DNA of 64,000 nucleotides from Lutibacter oricola (GTDB lineage Bacteria > Bacteroidota > Bacteroidia > Flavobacteriales > Flavobacteriaceae). A program made the position numbers and the translations under genes. The stretch covers positions 868,001 to 932,000 of the forward strand of contig NZ_FNNJ01000001.1 in the NCBI RefSeq assembly GCF_900106565.1, written 5' to 3'. The notes under the pieces are model-generated. The model had not been told where the DNA came from, searched no databases, and saw only the letters and a program-made list of their open reading frames with translations. Shown here one piece after another: positions 23,461-32,476 of the stretch (its first letter is position 1; the number at the start of each line of letters is the position of its first letter).

Positions 23461-24717
23461 TTATAAAAACTTAGGTTTGATTACTAGCATTGCCCAAGCC
23501 CAATTTTGACTTCCAGCAGCTAAAGATTCATCTAAGCCTTTTAGTTCATACATTCCGTCTGAAGCAAACATTTGTGAGTAGCCTAGTTTTAATGCGTATC
23601 CTTTAAAGGCTTTAGAGAATACCAAATCTATTTCAGTTCCTAAAGCTTTATCTCCACTTGGTAATTCTTGTTCACCAGAGAAATTTAATACTTTTACTAA
23701 TAAGCTAGACTTTTTTCCTAAGTTAAAATTTGCACTTGCATGGATATCAAATAATCCAATTGAGTTTGCGTGATTTCCTACATAAAAATAATCCATAAAT
23801 CCGTTGAATTTATGGTTGGTTCCATATAGTGGGAAGAATGCTCCAGTTTCACCAGCGTCTGCATCGTTTCCACTTATTATTTCAGATCCAACACCTAAAG
23901 TTATTTTGTCAGATGCTTTTAAAGTAAAATCTAAACTAGCTAAATAAGCTCCTTTTACATCTACTTCACCTTGTCTTTTACCTGTTTGTAAAAATAAGTT
24001 AGCAGCTGCTCCAAATTTTCCTTTTTTATAATTTAAATGAGTTCCAATTGTTTGTAAATAACTAACATCATCAGTTTCTTGAAAACCATTGTTTAAAACT
24101 AATAAGCTTCCAGAAAACGCTTCCCAATTGTTTTTTAAGTACGCATATTGCATTGTTTTATAAGAGAAAAACCCTGTTGTGTTGTAGGTGTTTCCTGAAG
24201 AAATAAAACCAGTTGGGTTGTCATAATCTTGATTGAAAGCTAAACCTAGGTCAAACATAAATTTGTCTTTTTTGTACTTTAATAAAAGAGCATCGTGGTT
24301 TCTACCTTGTTGTGCCCAGTCTAATCCTCCAAATATTCTTTGATCGTCATAAGATATTGCTTGACGTCCTAATTTAGTTGAAAAACCTTCTCCTAACTTA
24401 ATGTTTGCCCAAGCTTGAAATACAGCAAATGAATTATTTTCATCATCTGGTAAAATTTGCCTGTTTTCTCCCCAAACCATCACATCCTGTAAGCTTACAA
24501 AAAGATCGTAACCTTCGGCTTTGTATCCAAAATTTAAACGTGCTCTTGTGGATATTCCAAAACCTGGTTCTGCATCATCGGCAATTAAATTTCCAAAACC
24601 GCTTCTATATTCGGTTCTTGGTCTTAATTCTCCACTTAGAGAGAATTGAGCAGTGGCGGTTATTGTAATTAATAACAGCGCAGTTAAAAGTGTAAATTTG
24701 ATTTTCATTTTATTCAA
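23461..24717 (-). CDS. outer-membrane beta-barrel porin, alginate-export-like
   Basis: A 418-residue protein with a signal peptide (FTLLTALLLITITATAQ) and an early FSLSGELRPRTEYRSGFG. The rest is an alternating amphipathic, aromatic-rich strand pattern with the motifs LGRQAISYDDQRIFGGLDWAQQGR (in part GRQAISYDDQRIFGG) and DALLLKY, as in the alginate_exp family of 16-18-stranded porins. It ends AWAMLVIKPKFL. As the last gene of a nitrate-type ABC transporter operon, it most plausibly lets nitrate or nitrite cross the outer membrane. No substrate is proven by sequence, and alginate or other anions cannot be excluded. Confidence 0.72.
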   Translation of the reverse strand: MNKMKIKFTLLTALLLITITATAQFSLSGELRPRTEYRSGFGNLIADDAEPGFGISTRARLNFGYKAEGYDLFVSLQDVMVWGENRQILPDDENNSFAVFQAWANIKLGEGFSTKLGRQAISYDDQRIFGGLDWAQQGRNHDALLLKYKKDKFMFDLGLAFNQDYDNPTGFISSGNTYNTTGFFSYKTMQYAYLKNNWEAFSGSLLVLNNGFQETDDVSYLQTIGTHLNYKKGKFGAAANLFLQTGKRQGEVDVKGAYLASLDFTLKASDKITLGVGSEIISGNDADAGETGAFFPLYGTNHKFNGFMDYFYVGNHANSIGLFDIHASANFNLGKKSSLLVKVLNFSGEQELPSGDKALGTEIDLVFSKAFKGYALKLGYSQMFASDGMYELKGLDESLAAGSQNWAWAMLVIKPKFL

Positions 24718-24739
24718 TTTAAATAGTTAATAGTTGTGT

Positions 24740-25570
24740 TTAATGTTCTAAAAAGTCTATCAAGTGTTTTCTGTATTTGTAGTAATCATTATGTTCTATA
24801 ATGGCTTTTCTAGACCTTGGTCTTTTAAATTCAATGTCTAGAATGTCTCCAATTTTGGCTCTAGGACCGCTAGTCATCATTACCACTCTGTCTGCTAAAA
24901 ATATTGCTTCATCAACGTCATGTGTAATCATTACGGCTGTAATTTTTTCCTTATTCCAAATTTCAATTAATACATCTTGTAGTTCGCCTCTTGTAAGCGA
25001 ATCTAACATTCCAAAAGGTTCGTCTAGTAGCAGTACTTTTGGTTTTATAGCGAAAGCTCTTGCAATTCCAACACGCTGTTGCATTCCTTGAGAAAGTTCA
25101 CTTGCTTTTTTGTAAAATGAACCTTCAAGTCCAACTTTGCTTAAATAATATTTGCAAATATCCTCTCGCTGTTTCTTTTTTGCTTGTGGGAAAACTTGTC
25201 TTACGCCAAGCATTACATTTTCTAAAGTTGTTAACCAAGGCATTAAACTAGGAGATTGAAATATTACCCCTCTGTCTGGACCTGGTCCTTTTATTGGATT
25301 ACTCAATACTGAAATTCTTCCATCGGAAATTGGGTTTAAACCCGCAATCATTGAAAGCATGGTGGTTTTTCCACAGCCAGAATGACCAATTATGGTAACA
25401 AATTCTTCCTTCATTATTTGAAGATTTAAATGTTCAAGTACTACATAATCACCTTTTGGTGTTGGGTACACTTTTTTTAAATCTTGTAAATCGAGCATTA
25501 CTTTTGAAGTATATTCAATACCGTTTTCTGTAATGATATCAGGTCTTTTATTTTTTGATAGTAAGGCCAT
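24740..25570 (-). CDS. nitrate-type ABC transporter ATP-binding protein (NrtD/SsuB-like)
   Basis: A 276-residue ABC ATPase: Walker A GHSGCGKTT, Q-loop FQSPSLMPWLT, signature LSQGMQQR, Walker B VLLLDEPFGMLD and the switch His in MITHDVDEA. The PWLT and DVDEAIFLADR sequences are typical of the nitrate/sulfonate/taurine family. It is the second ATPase of the operon, so the transporter probably uses a heterodimer, as in cyanobacterial NrtCD, but without the substrate-binding domain fused to NrtC. It lies 22 bp before the porin gene. The start at 25570 precedes a 30-residue extension before the ABC core. Confidence 0.9.
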   Translation of the reverse strand: MALLSKNKRPDIITENGIEYTSKVMLDLQDLKKVYPTPKGDYVVLEHLNLQIMKEEFVTIIGHSGCGKTTMLSMIAGLNPISDGRISVLSNPIKGPGPDRGVIFQSPSLMPWLTTLENVMLGVRQVFPQAKKKQREDICKYYLSKVGLEGSFYKKASELSQGMQQRVGIARAFAIKPKVLLLDEPFGMLDSLTRGELQDVLIEIWNKEKITAVMITHDVDEAIFLADRVVMMTSGPRAKIGDILDIEFKRPRSRKAIIEHNDYYKYRKHLIDFLEH

Positions 25571-25602
25571 AGTTTTTTGTTTTTACGGGTGAATTTCTTC
25601 TG

Positions 25603-26442
25603 TTAGTCAAAGTATTTAGGTTCAAGATCTGGTAATACATATTCGGTTTCGTCTGTTGAAGTTGATCTTTCTTCTCCAATTTCCATTAAATACTCAATTA
25701 TTCCATTTCTTGTTTTTTTAAATTCAGGATCATCATTTAAAGATGTCTTATCTCTTGGTCTTTCTATGTTTATTTTAAATTCAGGACCTAATGTTGCGTT
25801 TGGACCTGGGCGTAAAGGAATAATTCTATCTGCCATATAGATTCCTTCATCAACATCATTGGTAATTAGCAATGCAGTGCGTTTATCTTTATTCCAAATG
25901 TTTAAAATTTCATCCTGTAAATTTCCTCTTGTTAGCGCATCAAGTGCTCCTAAAGGTTCATCCATAATAATCATTTCTGGATCCATTGCTAAAGCTCTTG
26001 CAATAGAAACTCTTTGACGCATTCCTCCTGATAATTCTTTTGGTCTTTTGTTAATTGCAGGAGTTAAACTCACCATTTCTATATATTCTTTTACGCGTTC
26101 ATCTCTAAATTGTTTGCTTTCTTTTGGAAAGGTTTCTTTAACTGCAACACTTATATTTTGATAAACTGTAAGCCAAGGAAGTAAAGAGTAATTTTGAAAA
26201 ATAACACCTCTTTCGTGGCTAGTGTCAACAATTGGATTCCCTTTGAATAAAACTTCACCGCTGGTTGGTTGTAATAATCCATTTATTAGGTTTACTAGAG
26301 TTGTTTTTCCACTTCCAGAAAACCCTACAATTGCTACAAACTCACCTTCTTCAATGTGAAGATTTATATTCGATAATACTTCGGTAGCGTTGGCTCCTTT
26401 TCCATATGTTTTATTTACGTTGTTTAATTCTAAATATGCCAT
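25603..26442 (-). CDS. nitrate-type ABC transporter ATP-binding protein (NrtC/D-like)
   Basis: The first of two paralogous ATPases, 279 residues: Walker [11 protein letters not shown]-loop [11 protein letters not shown], signature LSGGMRQR, Walker [13 protein letters not shown]. The usual switch-region histidine of ITHDVDE is replaced: the sequence reads [12 protein letters not shown], so this subunit may be the weaker hydrolase of a heterodimer. The ATG at 26442 ([13 protein letters not shown]) is chosen; an upstream start would overlap the permease gene. It lies 10 bp after the permease. The C-terminus (residues about 255-279) is acidic and specific to this protein. Confidence 0.9.
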   Translation of the reverse strand: MAYLELNNVNKTYGKGANATEVLSNINLHIEEGEFVAIVGFSGSGKTTLVNLINGLLQPTSGEVLFKGNPIVDTSHERGVIFQNYSLLPWLTVYQNISVAVKETFPKESKQFRDERVKEYIEMVSLTPAINKRPKELSGGMRQRVSIARALAMDPEMIIMDEPLGALDALTRGNLQDEILNIWNKDKRTALLITNDVDEGIYMADRIIPLRPGPNATLGPEFKINIERPRDKTSLNDDPEFKKTRNGIIEYLMEIGEERSTSTDETEYVLPDLEPKYFD

Positions 26443-26452
26443 AGTTTTCTTT

Positions 26453-27553
26453 TTACGCTCCTTCGTTTTTGTTGAAAGACACAAATTTTTGAATAGTTAA
26501 CATAATTCTATCAAGTAAGAAACCGATGATTCCAATTACAAACATTGCTACAATAATTTTTGAATTCGAATCGTTTGCTCCATTTTGAAATTCTTCCCAA
26601 ACAAATGATCCTAATCCTGGACTTTGTGCCAGTAATTCAATAGCAATTAAAACCATCCAAGCAACTGATAATGTAATTCTTAAACCAGTGAATATTAATG
26701 GTAATGATGATGGTAAAATAACTTTAAATACTTTTTGAAAAGGTCCAAGTTTTAAAACCTTGGCTACGTTTAGAATGTCTTTATCTACTGTTGAAACTCC
26801 CATTACGGTGTTTACTAATGTAGCCCACATAGAACATAAACCAACACTAATAAATGAGATTATAAATGAACTGTCGGCATCTGAATCTTTAGTTAAAGTC
26901 TTAACAATCATAAAAACTAATAATAACCAAACTACAGGTGAAACAGGCTTGAAAATTTGGATTAACCAGTTAATAGAACTTCGTAAAGTTTCGCTTAAAC
27001 CAATTACAACTCCAATAGGTACTGCAATAAAAATAGCCAATAAAAACCCAGCAAATACCGTTTTTATACTTGTAATAATTTGATCAACAAATGAAGGTCT
27101 ACCGGTGTAAACAATAGGGTCTTTTCCTTCAGCAATTCGTTTTTTATTTAAGTCTGCCGTTTTTTCTTTAAAAGCTTTTTTATCAGCACTTATAGTTTTA
27201 TGATCTTTTAATAAAGAATTAAATGATGCTTTAACTTGTGATGGTGATGGTAATGTGTTCGGCTGACAGTTAACTTCTCCAGACTCAATACATGCCGTCA
27301 TTTCATCAGCTGCTTTTTGTCCTTGATCTTTAAAAGCTTTTTCAATTCGGTATTCTGCTTCTGTGTTGTATAATGCTGTAGCTCCGCTTTGCCATAATAG
27401 AATGAAAAGCAGTGTTGAAGCTAACGGAGCCACTATTTTTTTTAGAATCTCCGTTAGGTTCTTTTTAGTTTCTTCTCCTCTTGATAAACGGATAATTGGT
27501 TCTAAAAAACCTAATCCAATAAACCGTACGATTTTTATTAATTTATCACTCAT
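26453..27553 (-). CDS. nitrate-type ABC transporter permease (NrtB-like)
   Basis: A 366-residue inner-membrane permease of the BPD_transp_1 family. The first membrane segment (about 38-60, [19 protein letters not shown]) is followed by an unusually long polar loop of about 100 residues ([11 protein letters not shown] through YTGRPS) with two cysteines, probably periplasmic. The permease core then resumes ([19 protein letters not shown]). The EAA-type contact loop to the ATPases is [19 protein letters not shown] near residue 265. Typical NrtB/SsuC proteins are about 270 residues, and the extra length is the loop. It is operonic with the binding protein upstream and two ATPases downstream. Confidence 0.9.
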   Translation of the reverse strand: MSDKLIKIVRFIGLGFLEPIIRLSRGEETKKNLTEILKKIVAPLASTLLFILLWQSGATALYNTEAEYRIEKAFKDQGQKAADEMTACIESGEVNCQPNTLPSPSQVKASFNSLLKDHKTISADKKAFKEKTADLNKKRIAEGKDPIVYTGRPSFVDQIITSIKTVFAGFLLAIFIAVPIGVVIGLSETLRSSINWLIQIFKPVSPVVWLLLVFMIVKTLTKDSDADSSFIISFISVGLCSMWATLVNTVMGVSTVDKDILNVAKVLKLGPFQKVFKVILPSSLPLIFTGLRITLSVAWMVLIAIELLAQSPGLGSFVWEEFQNGANDSNSKIIVAMFVIGIIGFLLDRIMLTIQKFVSFNKNEGA

Positions 27554-27621
27554 TGTAATTTGTTTCTTGATTAATTATTTGGGTTTTAGTTCCTCCTTAT
27601 TCAAGAGGAGAAGTATTTTGG

Positions 27622-29004
27622 TTAGTCTTTATTTCCTATTTTAAAGCTGTTGATGTATCCAATTGGGTCTTTTGCATTGTATGATTTTCCATCAATAAAT
27701 TCATCAGTTACAGCTTTGTATCCGTCAGTAGTTGGAATATCAGTTGAGGGAATTTGACCTTCAGCAACTAATAAGTCTGCAGCCTTTTTCCAGATGTCAG
27801 GTCTGTAAATTTCTTTAATTTTAGAGTCGTACCATTCTGCTGATTTAGCTTCTGGGATTTGTCCCCAACGTCTCATTTGAGTTAAGAACCAAACACCATC
27901 TGAATAGAATGGGTAGGTTGCATTATATCTGTAGAAAACGTTAAAATCTGGCATTTCTCTTTTGTCTCCTTTTTCATATTCAAAAGTTCCTGTCATTGAG
28001 TTCGCTAAAACAACTTCATCGGCACCAACATATTGAGACATTGATAATATTTTTACAGCTTCAGCTCTGTTTCCCGGTGTGTCTAGCCATTTTCCAGCTC
28101 TAATAAGTGCTTTTGTAACGGCAACTGCTGTATTAGGATTTTCTTCAACAAACTTTTTAGTCATAACAAAAACTTTCTCTGGATTGTTTTTCCATATATC
28201 GTAATTTGTTACAACTGGAACACCAATTCCTTTAAATACTGCTTGTTGGTTCCAAGGTTCTCCAACGCAGTAACCATAAATTGTTCCTGCTTCTAATGTT
28301 GCTGGCATTTGTGGTGGTGGTGTTACGGAAAGTAATACTTCAGCATCAACTTGTCCTTGAATATTTTCTTTTGTGTAAATTCCTGGGTGAATACCTGCTG
28401 CTGCTAACCAATATCTTATTTCATAGTTGTGAGTTGATACTGGAAATACCATTCCCATTTTAAATGCTTTTCCTGAAGCTTTGTATCCTTCAATTACCGG
28501 TTTTAAGGCATCTGCTTTAATCGGGTGAATTGGTTTTCCTTCACCATCTACTGGAATGTTTGGTTTCATTTTGCTCCAAACATCATTAGATACAGTAATT
28601 CCATTTCCATTTAAGTCCATTGAAAATGCTGTTACTAATTCAGCTTGTCTTCCAAATCCTGCTCCAGCAGCAATTGGTTGACCTGCTAGCATATGTGATC
28701 CGTCTAATTGTCCATCAATTACTCGGTCTAAAATGTTTTTCCAGTTAGATTGTGCTTCAACAGAAACAAATAATCCTTCATCTTCAAAGAACCCTTTTTC
28801 TTTAGCAATTGCTAAAGGAGCCATATCAGTTAATTTGATAAAACCAAAGGTAAGTTGAGGTTTTTCTATATCTAACTTTTTTGTTTTGCTTTCTGTGATT
28901 GTTTTTTCTACTACTTCTTCAGTCTTTTTTTTCGTTTCTGTTCCGCAAGCTGTAATAAGAACTAATGCGAAAAGAACCAATGTTTTAAATGTTGTTGTTT
29001 TCAT
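27622..29004 (-). CDS. nitrate-type ABC transporter substrate-binding lipoprotein (NrtA/CmpA-like)
   Basis: This 460-residue protein starts with a lipoprotein signal ending LITAC, so it is acylated and membrane-anchored. The mature domain ([28 protein letters not shown]) belongs to the NrtA/CmpA/ThiY superfamily. Typical NrtA segments are visible: [46 protein letters not shown] and [27 protein letters not shown] (in part). Nitrate or nitrite is the likely ligand given the reductases around it; bicarbonate (CmpA) is the main alternative. It is first in the five-gene transporter operon and follows a TACGTA-decorated promoter. Confidence 0.92.
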   Translation of the reverse strand: MKTTTFKTLVLFALVLITACGTETKKKTEEVVEKTITESKTKKLDIEKPQLTFGFIKLTDMAPLAIAKEKGFFEDEGLFVSVEAQSNWKNILDRVIDGQLDGSHMLAGQPIAAGAGFGRQAELVTAFSMDLNGNGITVSNDVWSKMKPNIPVDGEGKPIHPIKADALKPVIEGYKASGKAFKMGMVFPVSTHNYEIRYWLAAAGIHPGIYTKENIQGQVDAEVLLSVTPPPQMPATLEAGTIYGYCVGEPWNQQAVFKGIGVPVVTNYDIWKNNPEKVFVMTKKFVEENPNTAVAVTKALIRAGKWLDTPGNRAEAVKILSMSQYVGADEVVLANSMTGTFEYEKGDKREMPDFNVFYRYNATYPFYSDGVWFLTQMRRWGQIPEAKSAEWYDSKIKEIYRPDIWKKAADLLVAEGQIPSTDIPTTDGYKAVTDEFIDGKSYNAKDPIGYINSFKIGNKD

Positions 29005-29037
29005 AATGTATAGATTTAAATAGTTTTTTAATGTAAA

Positions 29038-29076
29038 TACGTAGAACTACGTAGGTTCATTGCAAATATATACGTA
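29038..29076 (-). promoter_or_regulatory. transporter operon promoter with TACGTA boxes
   Basis: TATATTTG (minus strand, 29063-29070) is a -7 element. One TACGTA abuts it upstream (29071-29076) and two lie downstream (29048-29053 and 29038-29043, 10 bp apart). The downstream pair would fall at the start of the transcript, unlike the boxes of the reductase promoters. Confidence 0.6.
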
Positions 29077-29183
29077 TGTTATGAGTTGCACTATGTAATT
29101 AAGTTGGTTTGGGTAACGTTTTAAGCAGGGTAAAAACTGCAAAAAAACATAAAAACAGATTAACAATAATAGAATCAGTATTC

Positions 29184-29223
29184 AAAAAAAATACGTAGCA
29201 CTTAAAAAGTGCTACGTATTTTA
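29184..29223 (-). terminator. terminator after narK, containing two TACGTA boxes
   Basis: AATACGTAGCACTT (29190-29203) pairs with AAGTGCTACGTATT (29207-29220) over an AAA loop and is followed on the minus strand by a long T run. TACGTA lies in both arms (29192-29197 and 29213-29218). Confidence 0.88.
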
Positions 29224-29243
29224 AAAAAGATATATTATAGTTT

Positions 29244-30659
29244 CTATTTGTCAGCTAAAGCCAGTTTTGGTTCTCTAATTTCATCTTCTTCAGTTTCTTG
29301 TTCTGTGTTGAATTTAATTGCTAATGAAATTAATGATATAGCAACAATCAATGCTCCAATAATAAAATATCCACTAGATACGGCTGCTGAGGATGCAGCA
29401 GATTGAGCTGCTTCTATGGCTTCGGCGCTTAATCCTTCGTTGGCAGCAATAGCAGCTTTTTCTGCAAATGCAGATTTTGATTTCAATAGTATGGCAGCAA
29501 AAAATGCTCCAACATTTCCTCCAGCACCTACAATTCCTGAAATAGAGCCAATTGCTTTTTTATTGATGAATGGAACTACAGAAAATGTTGCTCCTTCTGC
29601 CATTTGAACTGAAAGACTAAATGCAACTAAAAATCCTATGGCAACATATAGTGCAGACATACTTGAGAATGATGCAAGCATTAATCCTTCAACTGCGAGA
29701 ATTGCAGCTAAGAATAAAACACGTCCTCTTAATCCGAATTTTTTTCCAAATCTATCTCCAAAGAATCCACCTAATGTACGGGCAAAAATATTCATTAAAG
29801 CAAAAGATAATACAATGTTTCCTGCTGTTGCTCTTTCTAATTGGAATGTGTTTTGAAGGTAATCATCCATGGTGCCGTATACTGTTAGTTCAATTCCAAA
29901 ACAGCCTGCATATACTACAAATAAAATCCATACTCTATAATCTTTTAGTACTTCTAAAAATCCTACTTGGTCTTTTTTAGTATTTGGAAATTCACCTTTT
30001 GCTCTTAATTCTTTAAAGTTTCCGTTAAGTGTATCCTGTGTAAAGAAGTAATATACTAGTCCCATTGCGAAACATATAACTCCAGCAATTATCATAGAGT
30101 ATCTCCAAGCATCTGCTTGGTCAGCAATTCCAAAGCTAACCACTGCTGCGGCAATTATTGGCATTCCTAATCTGTTAGCTCCACCACCTAAATTTCCCCA
30201 ACCTGCGGAAGTTGCATTTGCTGTTCCTACTATGCTTGGTGAAAACATAATGGATGTATGAACTTGTGTGATTACAAAAGAAGCTCCAATAAACCCAATA
30301 AATAATCTGCAAATTAAAAATTGTAATGGTGTTTGAACAAAACCTATTGCTATTACTGGTATAGCTCCTAATACTAATAGCCAAGTATAACATAAACGTG
30401 GTCCATATTTATCGGTAAGTTTACCTATAAGTAAGCGGGCAAAAACTGTTCCTGATACGGCTAAAATAATTGAATTCCATTTTTGATCTGGAGTTAATCC
30501 TAAATCTCTAACAACATCGGGCATAAATGGTACAATTCCAAACCAAGCGAAAAAGCATAAGAAAAATGCTATTGATGTAATCCAAAAGGTTCTTGTTGCT
30601 GGATTGCTTAATTTTAATAATTCTAGTTTCGACGATTTTTTAAGTTCTGTAGTGCTCAT
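29244..30659 (-). CDS. narK: nitrate/nitrite MFS transporter, NarK type
   Basis: A 471-residue major facilitator with about 12 membrane segments: FWITSIAFFLCFFAWFGIVP first, then ILAVSGTVFARLLIGKLTDKYGPR (in part GKLTDKYGPR, the MFS loop 2-3 signature). The two nitrate-porter signatures are visible as GNLGGGANRLGMP near residue 155 and a Gly/Ala-rich SGIVGAGGNVGAFFAA near residue 370. These mark the nitrate/nitrite porter family. It therefore duplicates, at the inner membrane, the job of the ABC importer, perhaps as nitrite exchange or low-affinity uptake. It is a single-gene unit with its own TACGTA-bearing promoter and terminator. Confidence 0.93.
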   Translation of the reverse strand: MSTTELKKSSKLELLKLSNPATRTFWITSIAFFLCFFAWFGIVPFMPDVVRDLGLTPDQKWNSIILAVSGTVFARLLIGKLTDKYGPRLCYTWLLVLGAIPVIAIGFVQTPLQFLICRLFIGFIGASFVITQVHTSIMFSPSIVGTANATSAGWGNLGGGANRLGMPIIAAAVVSFGIADQADAWRYSMIIAGVICFAMGLVYYFFTQDTLNGNFKELRAKGEFPNTKKDQVGFLEVLKDYRVWILFVVYAGCFGIELTVYGTMDDYLQNTFQLERATAGNIVLSFALMNIFARTLGGFFGDRFGKKFGLRGRVLFLAAILAVEGLMLASFSSMSALYVAIGFLVAFSLSVQMAEGATFSVVPFINKKAIGSISGIVGAGGNVGAFFAAILLKSKSAFAEKAAIAANEGLSAEAIEAAQSAASSAAVSSGYFIIGALIVAISLISLAIKFNTEQETEEDEIREPKLALADK

Positions 30660-30678
30660 ATATTTAAAATTTTATAAA

Positions 30679-30715
30679 TACGTATAAATACGTAGATAAT
30701 GCAAATATATAGGTA
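30679..30715 (-). promoter_or_regulatory. narK promoter with TACGTA boxes
   Basis: TATATTTG (minus strand, 30702-30709) has an imperfect TACCTA box directly upstream and two TACGTA boxes downstream (30689-30694 and 30679-30684, 10 bp apart). The layout is nearly the same as at the transporter operon promoter at 29038-29076. Confidence 0.6.
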
Positions 30716-30823
30716 TGAGTCATTATGAAGTATGGTAAAACACTTTTTAAAACAAATTAATAAGCGTAAAAAAACCTGCGATAAAACATAGAAAAAAGGT
30801 AAAAAGCATAAAATCAATTAAAT

Positions 30824-30862
30824 AAAAAAATACGCAGAACAATTAATTGTCTACGTATTTTC
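30824..30862 (-). terminator. terminator after the FNR-like gene, containing a TACGTA box
   Basis: On the minus strand AATACGTAGACAA pairs with TTGTTCTGCGTATT (one bulge, one G-U) and runs into Ts. One arm holds TACGTA (30852-30857) and the other TACGCA. Confidence 0.75.
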
Positions 30863-30887
30863 GAAATCAACTCTAAAAAAATGGAGT

Positions 30888-31601
30888 TTAGCTATCTAAA
30901 AAGTAGTTGTGTTCTGAAATTTCTTTTCTTAATAGGTTGAGGTTTGGTATTCCAATCTTCTTTCCTTGAATAGTTAAAAGCCCTTCTTTTTTTAGTGCTG
31001 AAATTGTTCTAATTACTTGTTCATCTGTGGTACCGGCAAAATCTGCTATTTCTTTTCTTTTTAATTGTATGTTAAGAAATTCTTTGTGGTTTACACCAAA
31101 TTTACGGTGTATATATAATAAGGTGTCAACAACTTTTTCTCTTACCGTCATTTGAGCAATTGTTTTAACTTTAGATTCTGATCTATTTAGTTCTTCGGCA
31201 TAAAACTTCATAAAATCCAAGGTTAAACTAGGTATCTTATGCAGCATTTCATTTAGGGTTTCATTGGAGAAGTTACATAATATGGTGTCCTCCAGAGTAG
31301 ATGCTCCTATTGAGTAGTTTTTTTGAATCCCAAATCCTCTATGTCCAATTATTTCTCCATCTTTTACAAAGCGAAGAATTTGTTCTCTGCCATAAATTCC
31401 TGTTTTTAGAACTTTTGCCTTCCCTTTGTAAACAAAAAATAGACCATTAATAGGTGTTCCTTCTAGTATAAATTGTTGGTTTTTTTTGCAAATAATAGTG
31501 TTCTTGGCAAGCGCTAACTCTTGCATTATTTCTGATGTGATATTTTTTTTGATTAGGCAATCTGTGTTTAAACAAGAACTGCATCCAACTTGAGTTGTCA
31601 T
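30888..31601 (-). CDS. FNR-like Crp/Fnr family regulator
   Basis: A 237-residue regulator with a cyclic-nucleotide-binding-type barrel (about 35-140) and a C-terminal winged HTH (RKEIADFAGTTDEQVIRTIS, about 188-210). The N-terminal cysteines C7, C10 and C15 (GCSSCLNTDC) and a central C109 in EDTILCNFSNETL align with C20, C23, C29 and C122 of E. coli FNR, so an oxygen-labile [4Fe-4S] cluster is likely. The first to third spacing is one residue shorter than in FNR. It lies 54 bp after cobA on the same strand, so the two may be co-transcribed. It probably ties nitrite/nitrate metabolism to oxygen or NO; targets are not shown by the sequence. Confidence 0.85.
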   Translation of the reverse strand: MTTQVGCSSCLNTDCLIKKNITSEIMQELALAKNTIICKKNQQFILEGTPINGLFFVYKGKAKVLKTGIYGREQILRFVKDGEIIGHRGFGIQKNYSIGASTLEDTILCNFSNETLNEMLHKIPSLTLDFMKFYAEELNRSESKVKTIAQMTVREKVVDTLLYIHRKFGVNHKEFLNIQLKRKEIADFAGTTDEQVIRTISALKKEGLLTIQGKKIGIPNLNLLRKEISEHNYFLDS

Positions 31602-31655
31602 AATAGGTAGGATTTAATTGTTATAATTAATATAAGAGATCAATTTTTGATGTGA

Positions 31656-32432
31656 TCACATATATGAATTAAGAACTCTTTGTATTTCTTCATCTAAGTA
31701 TGAAGGGTGTTCAGCAACTACATCTCCAATAACAATAATTCCAGGAGAGGAATAATCAATTGATTCAATTGTGTTTTTGTAATTTTCTATGGTGTCAATT
31801 ACTATCGTTTCATTTGGAAGAGATCCATTTTGGATAATTGCAAACGGAGTATACTTATGTCTGTATCTTTTAATTTCTTCCATAATTAAGGAGAAATTAC
31901 GTAGTCCCATTAATATAACTAGGGTTGCCGATGATTGGGCGCCTAACTGAATGTCTTTCGAAATATTTCCATTAGACGTTGTTCCGGTAATAACCCAAAA
32001 ACTTTCATTTACAGTTCTTTTTGTAAGTGGTATCCCTTGCATTGCAGGAATTGCCAATGAACTGCTAATACCAGGGATTATTTCTGTTTGAATGTTAAAA
32101 GATTCTATGTAGTCTATTTCTTCTGAACCTCTTCCAAATACAAATGGGTCACCTCCTTTAAGTCTAACAACATGTCCAAGTTCCAAAGCTTTTGAAACTA
32201 ACAATTCGTTTATTTCATCTTGACTTAATCTGTGGTTGTTAAATCTTTTGCCTACATATATACAAGGCGTTCCTTTTTTGGTGTATTCTAAAATTTCTGG
32301 ATTTACTAAGGCGTCATATAAAATACAATCTGCCTGTTCAATAGCAGATACTCCCTTTAAAGTAATTAAATCTTTATCTCCTGGTCCAGCTCCTACTAGA
32401 GTTACTTTTGAATTGTTATTTTTTACAGACAT
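31656..32432 (-). CDS. cobA: uroporphyrinogen-III C-methyltransferase, nitrite cluster copy
   Basis: A second SUMT, 258 residues, with VTLVGAGPGDKDLITLKGVSAI, LYDALVNPEIL, VRLKGGDPFVFGRGSEE and GISSSLAIPAMQGIPLTKR. It is closely related to the copy at 16090-16860 (both also have ESFWVITGTTS) but clearly diverged. It is divergent from nirB across a TACGTA-rich 125-bp region and should supply precorrin-2 for the siroheme of NirB. The dehydrogenase/chelatase that finishes siroheme is found only beside the first copy, so the two pathways share that enzyme. Confidence 0.94.
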   Translation of the reverse strand: MSVKNNNSKVTLVGAGPGDKDLITLKGVSAIEQADCILYDALVNPEILEYTKKGTPCIYVGKRFNNHRLSQDEINELLVSKALELGHVVRLKGGDPFVFGRGSEEIDYIESFNIQTEIIPGISSSLAIPAMQGIPLTKRTVNESFWVITGTTSNGNISKDIQLGAQSSATLVILMGLRNFSLIMEEIKRYRHKYTPFAIIQNGSLPNETIVIDTIENYKNTIESIDYSSPGIIVIGDVVAEHPSYLDEEIQRVLNSYM

Positions 32433-32476
32433 AATAAGGTAAATATAAGTATGTTAATTATTATTCTTTGCGAAAA

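Noticed and set aside
31639-31651. ATCAATTTTTGAT as an FNR operator
   Set aside because: The half-sites are in the wrong order for TTGAT-N4-ATCAA, so this is a simple AT-rich inverted repeat.
31651-31660. TGTGATCACA palindrome as a CRP site
   Set aside because: It overlaps the cobA stop codon and lacks the 6-bp spacer of a CRP operator. The first half is partly fixed by coding sequence.
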